The notes beneath the pieces were generated by a model that made no database searches, had not been told where the DNA came from, and worked only from the letters and a program-made list of their open reading frames with translations. Shown here in pieces: positions 1 to 8,439 of a stretch of 64,000 bases of DNA; the stretch's first letter is position 1; each line of letters begins with the position of its first letter. The stretch covers positions 62,001 through 126,000 of the forward strand of contig JBJXGV010000012.1 in NCBI GenBank assembly GCA_046160485.1, given 5' to 3'. This DNA is from JBJXGV01 sp046160485 (GTDB taxonomy: Bacteria > Orphanbacterota > Orphanbacteria > JBJXGV01). The position numbers and the translations under genes are program-made.

Positions 1-195
1 CACGCCGAACGACTGAAGCATCCCGACGGTGCTCTGAATCACGCCGAGTTCTCCGAACGCGGTTCGGCCGAGGAGGCGCGCGGCGACGATCATCGACACG
101 AGGAGCGATCCGCGCGAACAGGTCACGCCGAGAACGGACCAGAACGTTCCGCGGAAGAGGCGCTTACCGAGCGCCGACGAGGGGAGCCGGATCAA
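1..195 (-). CDS. Polysaccharide flippase (Wzx-like), N-terminal fragment
   Basis: The first 65 residues of a protein whose 3' end lies beyond the left edge. The translation shows a short basic N-terminus, a first hydrophobic segment, and then G-R-T-A-F-G-E-L-G followed by Q-S-T-V-G-M-L. This matches the conserved start of oligosaccharide flippases of the Wzx/RfbX group, which move lipid-linked repeat units across the inner membrane. The likely start is TTG at 195-193, which overlaps the TGA of the upstream polymerase gene. No strong Shine-Dalgarno is visible, so translational coupling is likely. It is the last visible gene of the polysaccharide operon. Confidence 0.75.
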   Translation of the reverse strand, partial: MIRLPSSALGKRLFRGTFWSVLGVTCSRGSLLVSMIVAARLLGRTAFGELGVIQSTVGMLQSFGV

Positions 196-1424
196 GCGGG
201 GACGTCGAGGGGCGCGCCGCTCGCGGGACCACCGACCCGGCGCGCGCGGTGGGCGGCGACAACGGTGGCGAAGAGGACCCAGTAGAGGCCCATCACGCGG
301 TGGACGAGAAACGAGTCGGTCGCAAGACTCATGACGCCGAGCAGGCCGACCGTCGCGCCGTAGAGCGCGAGGGCGAGCGTCCGCACCGCCTCGTCCTCGT
401 CGCTCGCGTAGGCACGCCAGAGCCAGAGAAGCGCGGCCGCGATAAACCAAACGAAGAGCCCGAATCCGATCGGCCCCGTCTCGACGAGCGCTCGGACGTA
501 GTAGTTGTCGATGTAATGGAATCCATAGAGCCCGACGCCGACGAACCCGGTGCGGATCAACTCGCTCGCCGCCATCTCCCAGAGCGCCAGACGCGTCATG
601 AAGGAAATGTCCTGCCCTTCGCCGGATGCGATCTCGACGATGCTCGCGAAACGGTCGCGGACGCTCGCGGGGAAAATGAGCCCGAAGACGAGTATCAAGC
701 CGAGAAGAACCGCCGCCGAAACCGCGACGGGCCGCCTTCCCCACCGCCGGTGAATCAGCGCGAGGATCGCGACCGGCATCGCGACGTACGCAGTGCGGCT
801 CAGCGAGAGCGCGAGGCAGAGCACCGCCGCGGCGAGAAGGACCGCGAGAAGGAACCGGCGCGGCCCAGGCGGCGCGTGCGAGAGGAGCGCGAAGAGAATG
901 CAGGTCATCAGCAAGAGGTACGCAGCGAAAGTGTTGTGCTCGCGGTCGAATGTTCCCGTCAGGAATCCGTGCACCGAAGTGCTGTCGGGAAGTAGGAACG
1001 TCAGGACGCACTCGATGCCGAAGACGCCGAGCATGATCGCGACGAGCCGGCGCGCGAACCGCGCGTCGAGCGACATCGAGGAGATCGTCGCGAAGAGCCC
1101 CATGTAGGCGAGAAGCTGCACGGCCCGCAGCAGGAATGCGGGGCGCTCCAACATCGCTCCGAGGTGGATGAGCAATTGGAGTCCGAGGAAGGCCGCGTAC
1201 GCGAAGAGCGCCTTCTGCGGGGCGGTCGCGAGGGAGAGTCCCCCGCGCGGGCCGGCGAACGCAAAGACGCACCAGCCGGCGAGCCACAGAAGCGTGGCGA
1301 GCGTCGCGATGTAGATGTTGCCGGTTCGCGTGGCGTAGCGCGGCCCGAGCGGAAACAGGACGAGCAGAGCCGCGATGGCGACGCCGGCGAGCCCTACGTG
1401 TGACGCGTGTCGCGGCGAAGCCAA
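192..1424 (-). CDS. O-antigen ligase/polymerase-family membrane protein (Wzy/WaaL-like)
   Basis: About 410 residues with roughly ten hydrophobic segments and a long periplasmic loop in the second half, the layout of the Wzy_C/O-antigen ligase family that joins polysaccharide units outside the inner membrane. The loop holds R-L-A-L-W-E and G-x-G-L-Y-G-F-H-Y-I-D-N-Y-Y, typical of the R-x-x-x-W and G-x-G...H-N-x-Y regions of the family. I chose TTG at 1424-1422 because GAGGAG sits nine bases upstream. The longer open frame upstream only shadows the preceding gene. It overlaps the chain-length gene by 31 bases. Polymerase versus ligase cannot be decided from sequence. Confidence 0.82.
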   Translation of the reverse strand: MASPRHASHVGLAGVAIAALLVLFPLGPRYATRTGNIYIATLATLLWLAGWCVFAFAGPRGGLSLATAPQKALFAYAAFLGLQLLIHLGAMLERPAFLLRAVQLLAYMGLFATISSMSLDARFARRLVAIMLGVFGIECVLTFLLPDSTSVHGFLTGTFDREHNTFAAYLLLMTCILFALLSHAPPGPRRFLLAVLLAAAVLCLALSLSRTAYVAMPVAILALIHRRWGRRPVAVSAAVLLGLILVFGLIFPASVRDRFASIVEIASGEGQDISFMTRLALWEMAASELIRTGFVGVGLYGFHYIDNYYVRALVETGPIGFGLFVWFIAAALLWLWRAYASDEDEAVRTLALALYGATVGLLGVMSLATDSFLVHRVMGLYWVLFATVVAAHRARRVGGPASGAPLDVPA

Positions 1425-2611
1425 GGGAGAAATCTCCTCGCGATCTGCGACCAGCGGCGCGCGTCGTCGGGATCGGCGAGCTTCGCGTAGCGATCGGCGC
1501 TGATGCTCGCGGCGAGGGCGACGACGAACGCCGCCGCCATCGCCGAAACGACGAGGATCGAGCGCTTCGGCCATGAGCGCCGCTCCGCCGGCACCGCGGT
1601 GTCGAGCACCTGGACAACCGGCGTCTCCTTCGCCTCGTCGAGTCGCGCCTGCTCGTACTCCTCGGTCAGGATCGCGAGCAGCGCCTCGCCGACCTTCGCT
1701 TCCCGCATCAGATGCGCTAGCCGGAGCCCGAGCGCCGGGAGCCGCGCGAACGGAATCTCGCTCGCGGAACTGACCTCGAATCCCTTCAACTGCGCCTCGA
1801 GCGAGGCGAGTTCGCGCGCGAGCGCGCGGTATTCCGGGTTCGACTCGGTCGCGTAGCCCTCGACGAGCGCCTTGCGGACTCGCAGCGCCATGGCCTGCGC
1901 CTCGAGTTCGGCGAACGCGGTGATCGCGGCCTTCGCCTGCTCGTCGAGCGCGACCGCGAGATTCTCCGTCTGAAACGCCGCGAGCGATTCCTCGGCCGCG
2001 CCGAGCCGCGTGCGGATCTGCACGAGCTGCGCCTCGAGATGCTGCCGCGCGCGGCGCGACTTGTAGATCCGCAGCTCGACGTTGATCGCGTTCAGCTCCT
2101 CGATCATCGCGTTCGCGATCGCCGCCGCCCGCTCGCGGTCGCGATCCTCGACGTCGACGCTGATGATTCCCGTGTTCTCGAGGTCGACCCAGACGTGCTT
2201 CTTGAGCCTACGAAGCGCGTCCTCGACTCCTTTCGAACGGAAAGCCTTCACCAGTTCGAAACGCTCGATGATCCGCTCGCGCAGCTTGCGGCTCTCCAGA
2301 ATCGCGATGAAGGTTTCGGGGCTCTGCGCGTTGACGTTCTGCCGGACGCCGGGAATAGAGAGAGAGCGAAGCGTGGTGAGCAAGTGGCGCGTCTCGGAGA
2401 CGTCCTCCGGGCCGAAGATCGTCGTGCGCGACGAGAACCACGCCGGCAGAACGAGGCTGATCGCGGCGGTGATTACGCCGACGGCCAGAGTGAAGCCGAT
2501 GATGCGCGACGCGTCGCGCGCCAAGATCTCGGCGAGATCGACGAGTCGAAATCCGCCGCGCGCGCCGTCCGCTCCGTGGAGCCCGTCTGTCGGTTGCGTG
2601 CCGTTACTCAT
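1394..2611 (-). CDS. Polysaccharide chain-length determinant (Wzz/GumC-like)
   Basis: 405 residues with one transmembrane helix near residues 37-58, a long periplasmic part rich in coiled coil (about 190-310), and a second helix near 355-378. This is the Wzz co-polymerase architecture that sets chain length in Wzy-dependent pathways. Between the helices are S-P-E-T-F-I-A-I-L-E-S-R and the segment G-I-I-S-V-D-V-E-D-R-D, both typical of the family. There is no C-terminal tyrosine-kinase domain, unlike full-length Wzc. It follows the Wza-like gene after 40 bases and overlaps the polymerase gene. Confidence 0.85.
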   Translation of the reverse strand: MSNGTQPTDGLHGADGARGGFRLVDLAEILARDASRIIGFTLAVGVITAAISLVLPAWFSSRTTIFGPEDVSETRHLLTTLRSLSIPGVRQNVNAQSPETFIAILESRKLRERIIERFELVKAFRSKGVEDALRRLKKHVWVDLENTGIISVDVEDRDRERAAAIANAMIEELNAINVELRIYKSRRARQHLEAQLVQIRTRLGAAEESLAAFQTENLAVALDEQAKAAITAFAELEAQAMALRVRKALVEGYATESNPEYRALARELASLEAQLKGFEVSSASEIPFARLPALGLRLAHLMREAKVGEALLAILTEEYEQARLDEAKETPVVQVLDTAVPAERRSWPKRSILVVSAMAAAFVVALAASISADRYAKLADPDDARRWSQIARRFLPWLRRDTRHT

Positions 2612-2651
2612 ACGCGCCCGCCCGCGCTTCCGCGCCGCGACAGCCCCGCTC

Positions 2652-4301
2652 TCAATTCGCGATCCGGTCGACGACGAGATAGATCGTCGCGATCTGTCCT
2701 GCCACGACGAGGTAGTCCTTGAACAACTCCCAGTAGTCGCGCTCAGGCTTCTCGGGCACCCAGATCGTGTCGCCCACTTCGATCACCTTCGATTTTCTGG
2801 CCGACTCCCACTCGCCCGTGCGCGCCCGGATCACGCGCGTCTTCCCCTCGGCGGCGCGCCAGCCGTAGCCGCCCGCCCGCTCGATGTACCAGCGCGCCGG
2901 CTTCCCTTCTTCGTACGCGATCGCCCCGGGTGACGCGACCTGCCCGGAGACTTTCACCGATCGCGTCGCGATCGGCACGTTGAGCAGATCGCCGCGGCGC
3001 ACGAGGACATCCTCAGTCAGATCGCCGCCGATGAAGAGCGCGGGAAAATTCACGACGACGCGGCCCGGATGCTCGCGCGACTTGAGCTTGAAGTAGTCGT
3101 ACTCGTCGCGCGTCATGTCGCCGACATCAATCAACTTCAGCCGTTCGTACTCCGGGTCGTAGTTCTCTTGGCCGATCGTGCGCGTGAGCGTCATCTCGCC
3201 GAGCGACGCCTCCGCAGTCAGCCCGCCGGCGCGCGTCACGAGCATCTGCAGCGTCTCGCGCCCCTCCTCGATGACGTAGTCGCCCGGGTAGAGCACCTCG
3301 CCGCGAACCGCGACCGCGCGGCGAATGTGCCAGTCGGGAATCGAGTAGACGTAGATCTGGTCGCCGGGCCGCGCGGGAGTATCCGCCGTTTCGTCGTCGA
3401 GCGAGACGCGGATCGAATCGGTCAGCGGCCCCGAGGAGCTCATGAATCGATGCACGAAGACGCGCGAGCGATCGGCGCCCGGACCGGCGCCTCCCGCGAG
3501 AGCGACGAGATCGGCGATCGTCTCGTCCGGAAGCACTTCGTACTCGCCTTGGCGTCCCAAGTCGCCGCCGACAACGGCCCTCTCGCCGGCGAACGGAACG
3601 ACGATGCGGTCGCCATCCGACAGAACCGGGTTCGCCGCGGTGCGTCCGAGCAGGAGGAACGCGTGCAGGTCGACGTTGGCGGTCGTGCCGTCGCGGCGTT
3701 CGAGCTGGATGGCGCGGAGCGAGCCGTTCCCGAGGACGCCCCCCGCCTTCTCGATCGCGTTGCTCGCGCGCGTCGACGCATGAACGACGAACGTCCCCGG
3801 AAATTTGACGTGGCCGAGCACGTGAACCTCGAAGTGCCGTACCTCGAGAAGGTCGATGCGGACTTCGACGTCGCGGTAGTCGCGCTCGAGGGCGCGCGCC
3901 ACCGCCGTCTGCGCTTCGTCGATGGTGAGACCCGCGACGGGCACGCCGCCCGCCGGAGGGACGAGGAGTGTTCCCTCCGCGCCGACGAGCACCTCTTCGC
4001 TCCTCTGAAGCACGCCGCGGAGCGTGACGGCGAGCCGGTCCCCCGGCCCGAGGCGATACTCGCCGCGCTCGACGGCGCCCTCGATCGCTTGCGACTTCCC
4101 CAGTTCCTCGTCGGTCTTCTTCCGCTCGAGCAGCCTTTGCCGCTCTTCCTCCTGGACGCGCAGGCGCTCTTCGAGAGTCGGCGGTGCGGCGGCCGCGCGC
4201 GGCGCGAACGCCGTCGCGAGCGCCATCGATGCGAGAACGGCAATGAGCGCGATGGCGGCGCGGCAATCCGCGCGCGCCCGCCGCGGAGGAGACGGCCTCA
4301 T
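2652..4301 (-). CDS. Polysaccharide export protein with SLBB repeats (Wza-like)
   Basis: 549 residues. A signal peptide covers about residues 1-38, followed by a charged helix. A Poly_export domain begins at E-Y-R-L-G-P-G-D and is followed by several SLBB repeats, recognisable from V-x-G-x-V-x-x-P-G-x-Y-like strands (for example G-E-V-L-Y-P-G-D-Y and G-Q-V-A-S-P-G-A). A hydrophobic C-terminal segment ends the protein. Wza-type proteins form the outer-membrane or periplasmic channel for capsule or EPS. I see no clear lipobox Cys, unlike classical Wza. ATG at 4301 overlaps the TGA of the uxs gene. Confidence 0.87.
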   Translation of the reverse strand: MRPSPPRRARADCRAAIALIAVLASMALATAFAPRAAAAPPTLEERLRVQEEERQRLLERKKTDEELGKSQAIEGAVERGEYRLGPGDRLAVTLRGVLQRSEEVLVGAEGTLLVPPAGGVPVAGLTIDEAQTAVARALERDYRDVEVRIDLLEVRHFEVHVLGHVKFPGTFVVHASTRASNAIEKAGGVLGNGSLRAIQLERRDGTTANVDLHAFLLLGRTAANPVLSDGDRIVVPFAGERAVVGGDLGRQGEYEVLPDETIADLVALAGGAGPGADRSRVFVHRFMSSSGPLTDSIRVSLDDETADTPARPGDQIYVYSIPDWHIRRAVAVRGEVLYPGDYVIEEGRETLQMLVTRAGGLTAEASLGEMTLTRTIGQENYDPEYERLKLIDVGDMTRDEYDYFKLKSREHPGRVVVNFPALFIGGDLTEDVLVRRGDLLNVPIATRSVKVSGQVASPGAIAYEEGKPARWYIERAGGYGWRAAEGKTRVIRARTGEWESARKSKVIEVGDTIWVPEKPERDYWELFKDYLVVAGQIATIYLVVDRIAN

Positions 4302-5260
4302 GTCGCGGCCTTGCCCGTCCCTTCGATCAGCTCGCGGTGCGTCCGGTACCACTCAATCGTCCGCCCCAGTCCTTCGTGGAGACTGACCTTCGGCTCCCAG
4401 CCGAGCAGCCGTCGCGCCTTCGCGATGTTCGGTTGCCGCACCTTCGGGTCGTCTTGCGGGAGCGGCTCGTAGACGATCGTGCTCTTCGAGCCGGTGAGCG
4501 CGATGATCTCGCGCGCGAAATCGAGCACCGTCATCTCGCCGGGGTTGCCGATGTTGACGGGGTCGTTCTCGCTCGACTCGAGCAGCCGGTAGATTCCGTC
4601 GATCAGATCGCTCACGTAGCAGAACGAACGCGTCTGCGAGCCGTCGCCGAACACGGTGAGCGGCTTGCCGGTGAGCGCCTGGCTGATGAACGCGGGCACC
4701 ACTCGCCCGTCGCGCACGCGCATGCGCGGGCCGTACGTATTGAAGATCCGCACGATCCGCGTGTCGACGCCGTGCGCGCGGTGATACGCCATCGTCATCG
4801 CCTCGCCGAAGCGCTTCGCCTCGTCGTAGACGCCGCGCGGTCCGATCGGATTGACGTTGCCCCAGTACGACTCTTCTTGCGGATGCACCTCGGGGTCGCC
4901 GTAGACCTCGGAGGTCGACGCGAGCAGAAAGCGCGCGTTCTTCGCAAGCGCGAGGCCGAGCGCCTTGTGCGTGCCGAGCGCGCCGACCTTCAGAGTCTGA
5001 ATCGGCAGCTCGAGGTAGTCGATCGGCGACGCGGGCGACGCGAAGTGGAGCACGGCGTCGAGCGCGCCCTCGACGTACGTGTAGTCCGTGACGTCGTGCT
5101 CGACGAATCGAAAGCGCGGATTCCCGATGAGGTGCGCGATGTTCTCGGGATTGCCGGTGATGAAGTTGTCCATGCCGATCACCGTGTGGCCCTTGTCGAG
5201 CAGCAAATCCGAGAGGTGCGAGCCGAGAAAACCCGCGGCGCCGGTGACGAGAACTCTCAT
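4298..5260 (-). CDS. UDP-glucuronate decarboxylase (UDP-xylose synthase), extended SDR
   Basis: 320 residues beginning with the Rossmann motif V-T-G-A-A-G-F-L-G-S-H. It carries T-S-E-V-Y-G and Y-D-E-A-K, the catalytic Thr/Ser-Glu and Tyr-x-x-x-Lys of nucleotide-sugar SDRs. The segments H-F-A-S-P-A-S-P and R-I-F-N-T-Y-G-P-R-M fit UXS closely. UXS converts UDP-glucuronate to UDP-xylose, so the product of Ugd, three genes upstream in transcription order, is its expected substrate. GalE-like or other epimerase activity is less likely but cannot be excluded. Confidence 0.88.
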   Translation of the reverse strand: MRVLVTGAAGFLGSHLSDLLLDKGHTVIGMDNFITGNPENIAHLIGNPRFRFVEHDVTDYTYVEGALDAVLHFASPASPIDYLELPIQTLKVGALGTHKALGLALAKNARFLLASTSEVYGDPEVHPQEESYWGNVNPIGPRGVYDEAKRFGEAMTMAYHRAHGVDTRIVRIFNTYGPRMRVRDGRVVPAFISQALTGKPLTVFGDGSQTRSFCYVSDLIDGIYRLLESSENDPVNIGNPGEMTVLDFAREIIALTGSKSTIVYEPLPQDDPKVRQPNIAKARRLLGWEPKVSLHEGLGRTIEWYRTHRELIEGTGKAAT

Positions 5261-5303
5261 CGCACGACACCTCGCCGCCGAGCCGCGACGCGAAGGGCCG
5301 CGC

Positions 5304-6374
5304 TCACGCGGACCTCGCGTTCTTCAAGCGGTCGTCGTAGTGCGCGCGGTAGTACTCGCGGAACGAACCATCCTTGATTGGGCGCCACCACGCCTCGTTT
5401 TCTTTGTACCACTGCACGGTCGCGGGCAATCCCTTGTCGAACGTCCAGCGCGGCATCCAGCCAAGGCGCGCGCGAATCTTCGCCGAGTCGACGGCGTGGC
5501 GCCGGATGTGCCCAGGGCGGTCGCTCACGAGTTTCACCGACTCCGGCCCGCGCCCGGTCTCGCGATTGATGCGCGCGGCGATGTCGAGAATGTTCAGCTC
5601 ATCGCCCGTGCCGATGTTCCACACCTCGCCGTCGACACCCTCCGAGTTCATCAGCAACTCGAGCGCGGCGCAGTGATCGCTCACGTGAATCCAGTCGCGC
5701 GTGTTCTTACCGCTGCCGTACACAGGAAGCGGCTGCCCCTCGATCGCGTTCGTCGCGAAGAGCGGAATCATCTTCTCCGGGTACTGATACGGCCCGTAGT
5801 TGTTCGAGCAGCGCGTGATGACGACCGGCACGTTGTGCGTGACGAAGTACGAGAACGCAATGCGATCGCCGCCCGCCTTCGAAGCCGCGTACGGACTCGC
5901 GGGCATGAGCGGCGAGTCCTCGCGCGACGGCGTGTCTCCCGCCTCGCCGTAAACTTCGTCGGTCGAGATCTGGATGAAGCGCCGCGACTTCGCTGCGCGC
6001 GCCGCCTCGAGGAGGATGTAGACGCCGTACGTATCGGTTTTCACGAACGAGCCCGCGTCGTCGATCGAGCGGTCGACGTGCGTCTCGGCGGCGAAGTTGA
6101 CGACGACATCCGCATCCATGACGAGGTTCCCCACGACCGCGGGATCGCAGATGTCGCCCTGCACGAAGCGGAAACGCGTGTCGCGCTCGAACGCGGCGAG
6201 GTTCGCGAGATTCCCCGCGTACGTGAGCTTGTCGAGCACCGTCACCGCGTAGCCGTCCAACGCCATCAGGTGGTGCACGAAATTCGCGCCGATGAACCCC
6301 GCGCCGCCCGTTACGAGCACGCGCGTCGCGCCGTTCTTCCCCTTGCCCGCAATCCGCCGCGCTGCGCCGGTCAT
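5304..6374 (-). CDS. rmlB: dTDP-glucose 4,6-dehydratase
   Basis: 356 residues. The N-terminal NAD-binding motif V-T-G-G-A-G-F-I-G-A-N is preceded by about 17 residues. The RmlB hallmarks are all present: T-D-E-V-Y-G, S-P-Y-A-A-S-K, R-C-S-N-N-Y-G-P-Y-Q-Y-P-E-K and a D-R-P-G-H-x-R-R-H-A-V-D segment. The enzyme makes dTDP-4-keto-6-deoxyglucose for deoxysugars such as rhamnose. No rmlA, rmlC or rmlD is visible in the window. ATG at 6374 overlaps the stop of ugd. Confidence 0.9.
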   Translation of the reverse strand: MTGAARRIAGKGKNGATRVLVTGGAGFIGANFVHHLMALDGYAVTVLDKLTYAGNLANLAAFERDTRFRFVQGDICDPAVVGNLVMDADVVVNFAAETHVDRSIDDAGSFVKTDTYGVYILLEAARAAKSRRFIQISTDEVYGEAGDTPSREDSPLMPASPYAASKAGGDRIAFSYFVTHNVPVVITRCSNNYGPYQYPEKMIPLFATNAIEGQPLPVYGSGKNTRDWIHVSDHCAALELLMNSEGVDGEVWNIGTGDELNILDIAARINRETGRGPESVKLVSDRPGHIRRHAVDSAKIRARLGWMPRWTFDKGLPATVQWYKENEAWWRPIKDGSFREYYRAHYDDRLKNARSA

Positions 6375-7684
6375 CCGACATTCCTCCGCCCGACGGACAA
6401 GTAGCGAAAGCCCGCTTCCTGCATGCGCTCGAGCGTGTAGACATTCCGCGCGTCGACGATAACCGGCGCACGCAACAGCCCGCGCAGCCGCGGCAAGTCC
6501 AGCTCGCGGAATTCATTCCACTCCGTCATCACGAGCAACAGATCCGCGCCGCTCGCCGCGTCGTACGGATCCGACGCGTATGTGATCGTCGGCAGCACCG
6601 CCGTCGCGACCTGCATCGCCACGGGATCGAACGCACGCACCGAGCCGCCGCTCGCGAGAATGCGTTCGATGATCTCGATCGCCGGCGCCTCGCGAATGTC
6701 ATCCGTGTTCGGCTTGAACGCGATCCCGAGCACCGCGACCGTCTTCCCCTTGAGCGAGCCGACCGCCTCCGTCACCTTCGCGAACACGTAGTCGCGCTGG
6801 CTCTTGTTGACGTCGATGACCGCCTTGACGATCTGCATCGCCTCGCCGTGGCGTTCGCCGATCCCCGCGAGCGCGAGCGTATCTTTCGGGAAGCACGACC
6901 CGCCGTAACCGGCGCCCGCGTGGAGAAACTTCGGACCGATCCGCTTATCGAGCCCCATCGACTTCGCGACGATCGACACATCCGCGCCGACCTTGTCGCA
7001 GAGCCGCGCCATCTCGTTGATGAACGAAATCTTCGTCGCGAGAAACGCGTTCGACGCGTACTTGATCATCTCAGCCGTCGGCACGTCGGTCTGCACGATC
7101 GTCGTCTCGATGAGATAGAGCGGCTTGTACATTTCAGCGACCATCTCGAGCGCGCGTTCCGACGACGCGCCGATGATGATGCGATCGGGGCGCATGAAAT
7201 CCTCGATGGCGCTTCCTTCGCGCAGGAACTCGGGGTTCGATGCGACGTCGAAGTCGATCGGCCGCGGCTGGCTCTCGCGAATCCACTGCGCGACGAGCGC
7301 GCCCGTCCCCGTCGGCACCGTGCTCTTCGTCACGATGACGCGATAGCCCGTCATCGCGCGCCCGATCCCGCGCGCGACCTCCTCGACGTACTTCAGATCC
7401 GCCTCGCCCGCCGAACCCGTCGGCGTCCCGACCGCAATCATGAGGATCTCGGACGCGGCAACCGCTTCCGCGAGCGAACTCGTAAACGAAAGGCGATTGC
7501 GCGACACGTTGCGCGAGACGAGTTCCGCAAGCCCAGGCTCGAAGAACGGAACCTTTCCCTCGCGAAGCGAGCGCACCTTCGCCTCATCGATGTCGACGCA
7601 AATAACCTGATTACCGAAATCGGCGACGCAGGCCCCCGTAACGAGGCCGACGTAACCGGTTCCGACGATGCCGATCTTCTTCAT
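6371..7684 (-). CDS. ugd: UDP-glucose 6-dehydrogenase
   Basis: 437 residues of the UDP-glucose/GDP-mannose dehydrogenase family, which oxidises UDP-glucose to UDP-glucuronate with two NAD+. The N-terminal Rossmann motif is G-I-V-G-T-G-Y-V-G-L. The central domain has S-N-P-E-F-L-R-E-G and G-Y-G-G-S-C-F-P-K-D, where Cys is the catalytic nucleophile. The C-terminal UDP-binding domain has G-I-A-F-K-P-N-T-D-D-I-R-E-A-P. GAGG lies five bases before the ATG. It is the first gene of the polysaccharide operon and has a promoter candidate at 7723-7752. Confidence 0.93.
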   Translation of the reverse strand: MKKIGIVGTGYVGLVTGACVADFGNQVICVDIDEAKVRSLREGKVPFFEPGLAELVSRNVSRNRLSFTSSLAEAVAASEILMIAVGTPTGSAGEADLKYVEEVARGIGRAMTGYRVIVTKSTVPTGTGALVAQWIRESQPRPIDFDVASNPEFLREGSAIEDFMRPDRIIIGASSERALEMVAEMYKPLYLIETTIVQTDVPTAEMIKYASNAFLATKISFINEMARLCDKVGADVSIVAKSMGLDKRIGPKFLHAGAGYGGSCFPKDTLALAGIGERHGEAMQIVKAVIDVNKSQRDYVFAKVTEAVGSLKGKTVAVLGIAFKPNTDDIREAPAIEIIERILASGGSVRAFDPVAMQVATAVLPTITYASDPYDAASGADLLLVMTEWNEFRELDLPRLRGLLRAPVIVDARNVYTLERMQEAGFRYLSVGRRNVG

Positions 7685-7722
7685 GGATTCCTCGGAGCGG
7701 CGGGAAAGAAATCAAAGGCCTG

Positions 7723-7752
7723 AGATTAGGGGTTTGCTCGGCGCGAAGTCAA
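7723..7752 (-). promoter_or_regulatory. Candidate sigma70-type promoter for the polysaccharide operon
   Basis: On the minus strand TTGACT (7752-7747) is followed after 18 bases by TAATCT (7728-7723), about 40 bases before the ugd start. The -35 is good and the -10 is weak. The same TTGAC-17/18-TAnnnT arrangement recurs before other operons in this window, which supports it. Confidence 0.4.
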
Positions 7753-7775
7753 TCGCGAAGGGCGCGTCGGGGCGG

Positions 7776-7806
7776 GAGCGCGCGAGGCGATCGACCTCGC
7801 GCGCTC
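7776..7806 (-). terminator. Hairpin downstream of the ferritin-like gene
   Basis: A perfect 12-bp inverted repeat (arms 7776-7787 and 7795-7806) with a 7-base loop begins about 17 bases after the ferritin-like stop codon. There is no T-run on either side. It is a terminator-like or mRNA 3'-end stabilising hairpin rather than a classical intrinsic terminator. Confidence 0.45.
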
Positions 7807-7822
7807 GACCAAACGTCTTCCG

Positions 7823-8320
7823 TTACGACTTGTCGGTGTACTCGAGAAGGAATCCGCGGAACTCGCGGCGGTGCGCCTCTTCCTCGGCGAGCAGGCGCAC
7901 GCACAGATCCTGCGTGACGTAGTCCTTGCCTTCGCAAAGCCGGATGACCGCGTTGTAGTGCTCGCACGCGGCGTTCTCCGCTTCGATCACGCCGCGAATG
8001 ACCGCCTTCACGTCGGTCGAGCGCTTCGGCGGCTGCAGCGTCTTTTGATTCGGCGCGAACGCCATCGATCCCGGCACGCGCCCGCCGAGTTCCTTCACGC
8101 GGCGCGCGAGCGACTGCGCGTGAATCAACTCCTCCGCGATGTCGACCTGCAGCGACTTCTTGATCTCCTCCGCGCGAACGCCGTCGAGGTCGATCGAGTT
8201 CGCGATGTAATTGATCACCGTCTCGACCTCCATCCAATACGCCTTCGTCAGTCCGTCGATGATCGCGCTCGTCCCGTCGTCCGACTTGCTCTTCTTGCCT
8301 TCACGTTCCTTCGCCGTCAC
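7823..8320 (-). CDS. Ferritin-like (bacterioferritin-type) four-helix protein
   Basis: 165 residues, nearly all helical. Putative di-iron ligands are spaced as in ferritin-like proteins: Glu in M-E-V-E-T, E-E-L-I-H-A-Q, I-E-A-E-N-A-A-C-E-H and E-E-E-A-H-R-R-E-F. This suggests iron storage, oxidation or a related redox role in the cytoplasm. GTG at 8320 is chosen because AAGGAGG lies five bases upstream; the open frame extends further but without homology. It stands alone between the polysaccharide operon and the peroxidase gene. Bacterioferritin, Dps-like protein or another ferritin-fold enzyme cannot be separated here. Confidence 0.75.
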   Translation of the reverse strand: MTAKEREGKKSKSDDGTSAIIDGLTKAYWMEVETVINYIANSIDLDGVRAEEIKKSLQVDIAEELIHAQSLARRVKELGGRVPGSMAFAPNQKTLQPPKRSTDVKAVIRGVIEAENAACEHYNAVIRLCEGKDYVTQDLCVRLLAEEEAHRREFRGFLLEYTDKS

Positions 8321-8439
8321 GGACTCCTCCTTGTTTCGATGCCGGTGCGAATCGCGCCGGGGAAATGATGTCTGCGCTAAGAGTGATGCATGAACGCTTG
8401 CGCCGCCAGCACGGAAGACGCGCGACGCTGCGTGCGGCG

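Noticed and set aside
1425..1574. Longer start for the O-antigen polymerase/ligase
   Set aside because: The extra residues are a shadow of the chain-length gene, and TTG 1424 has a near-perfect ribosome-binding site.
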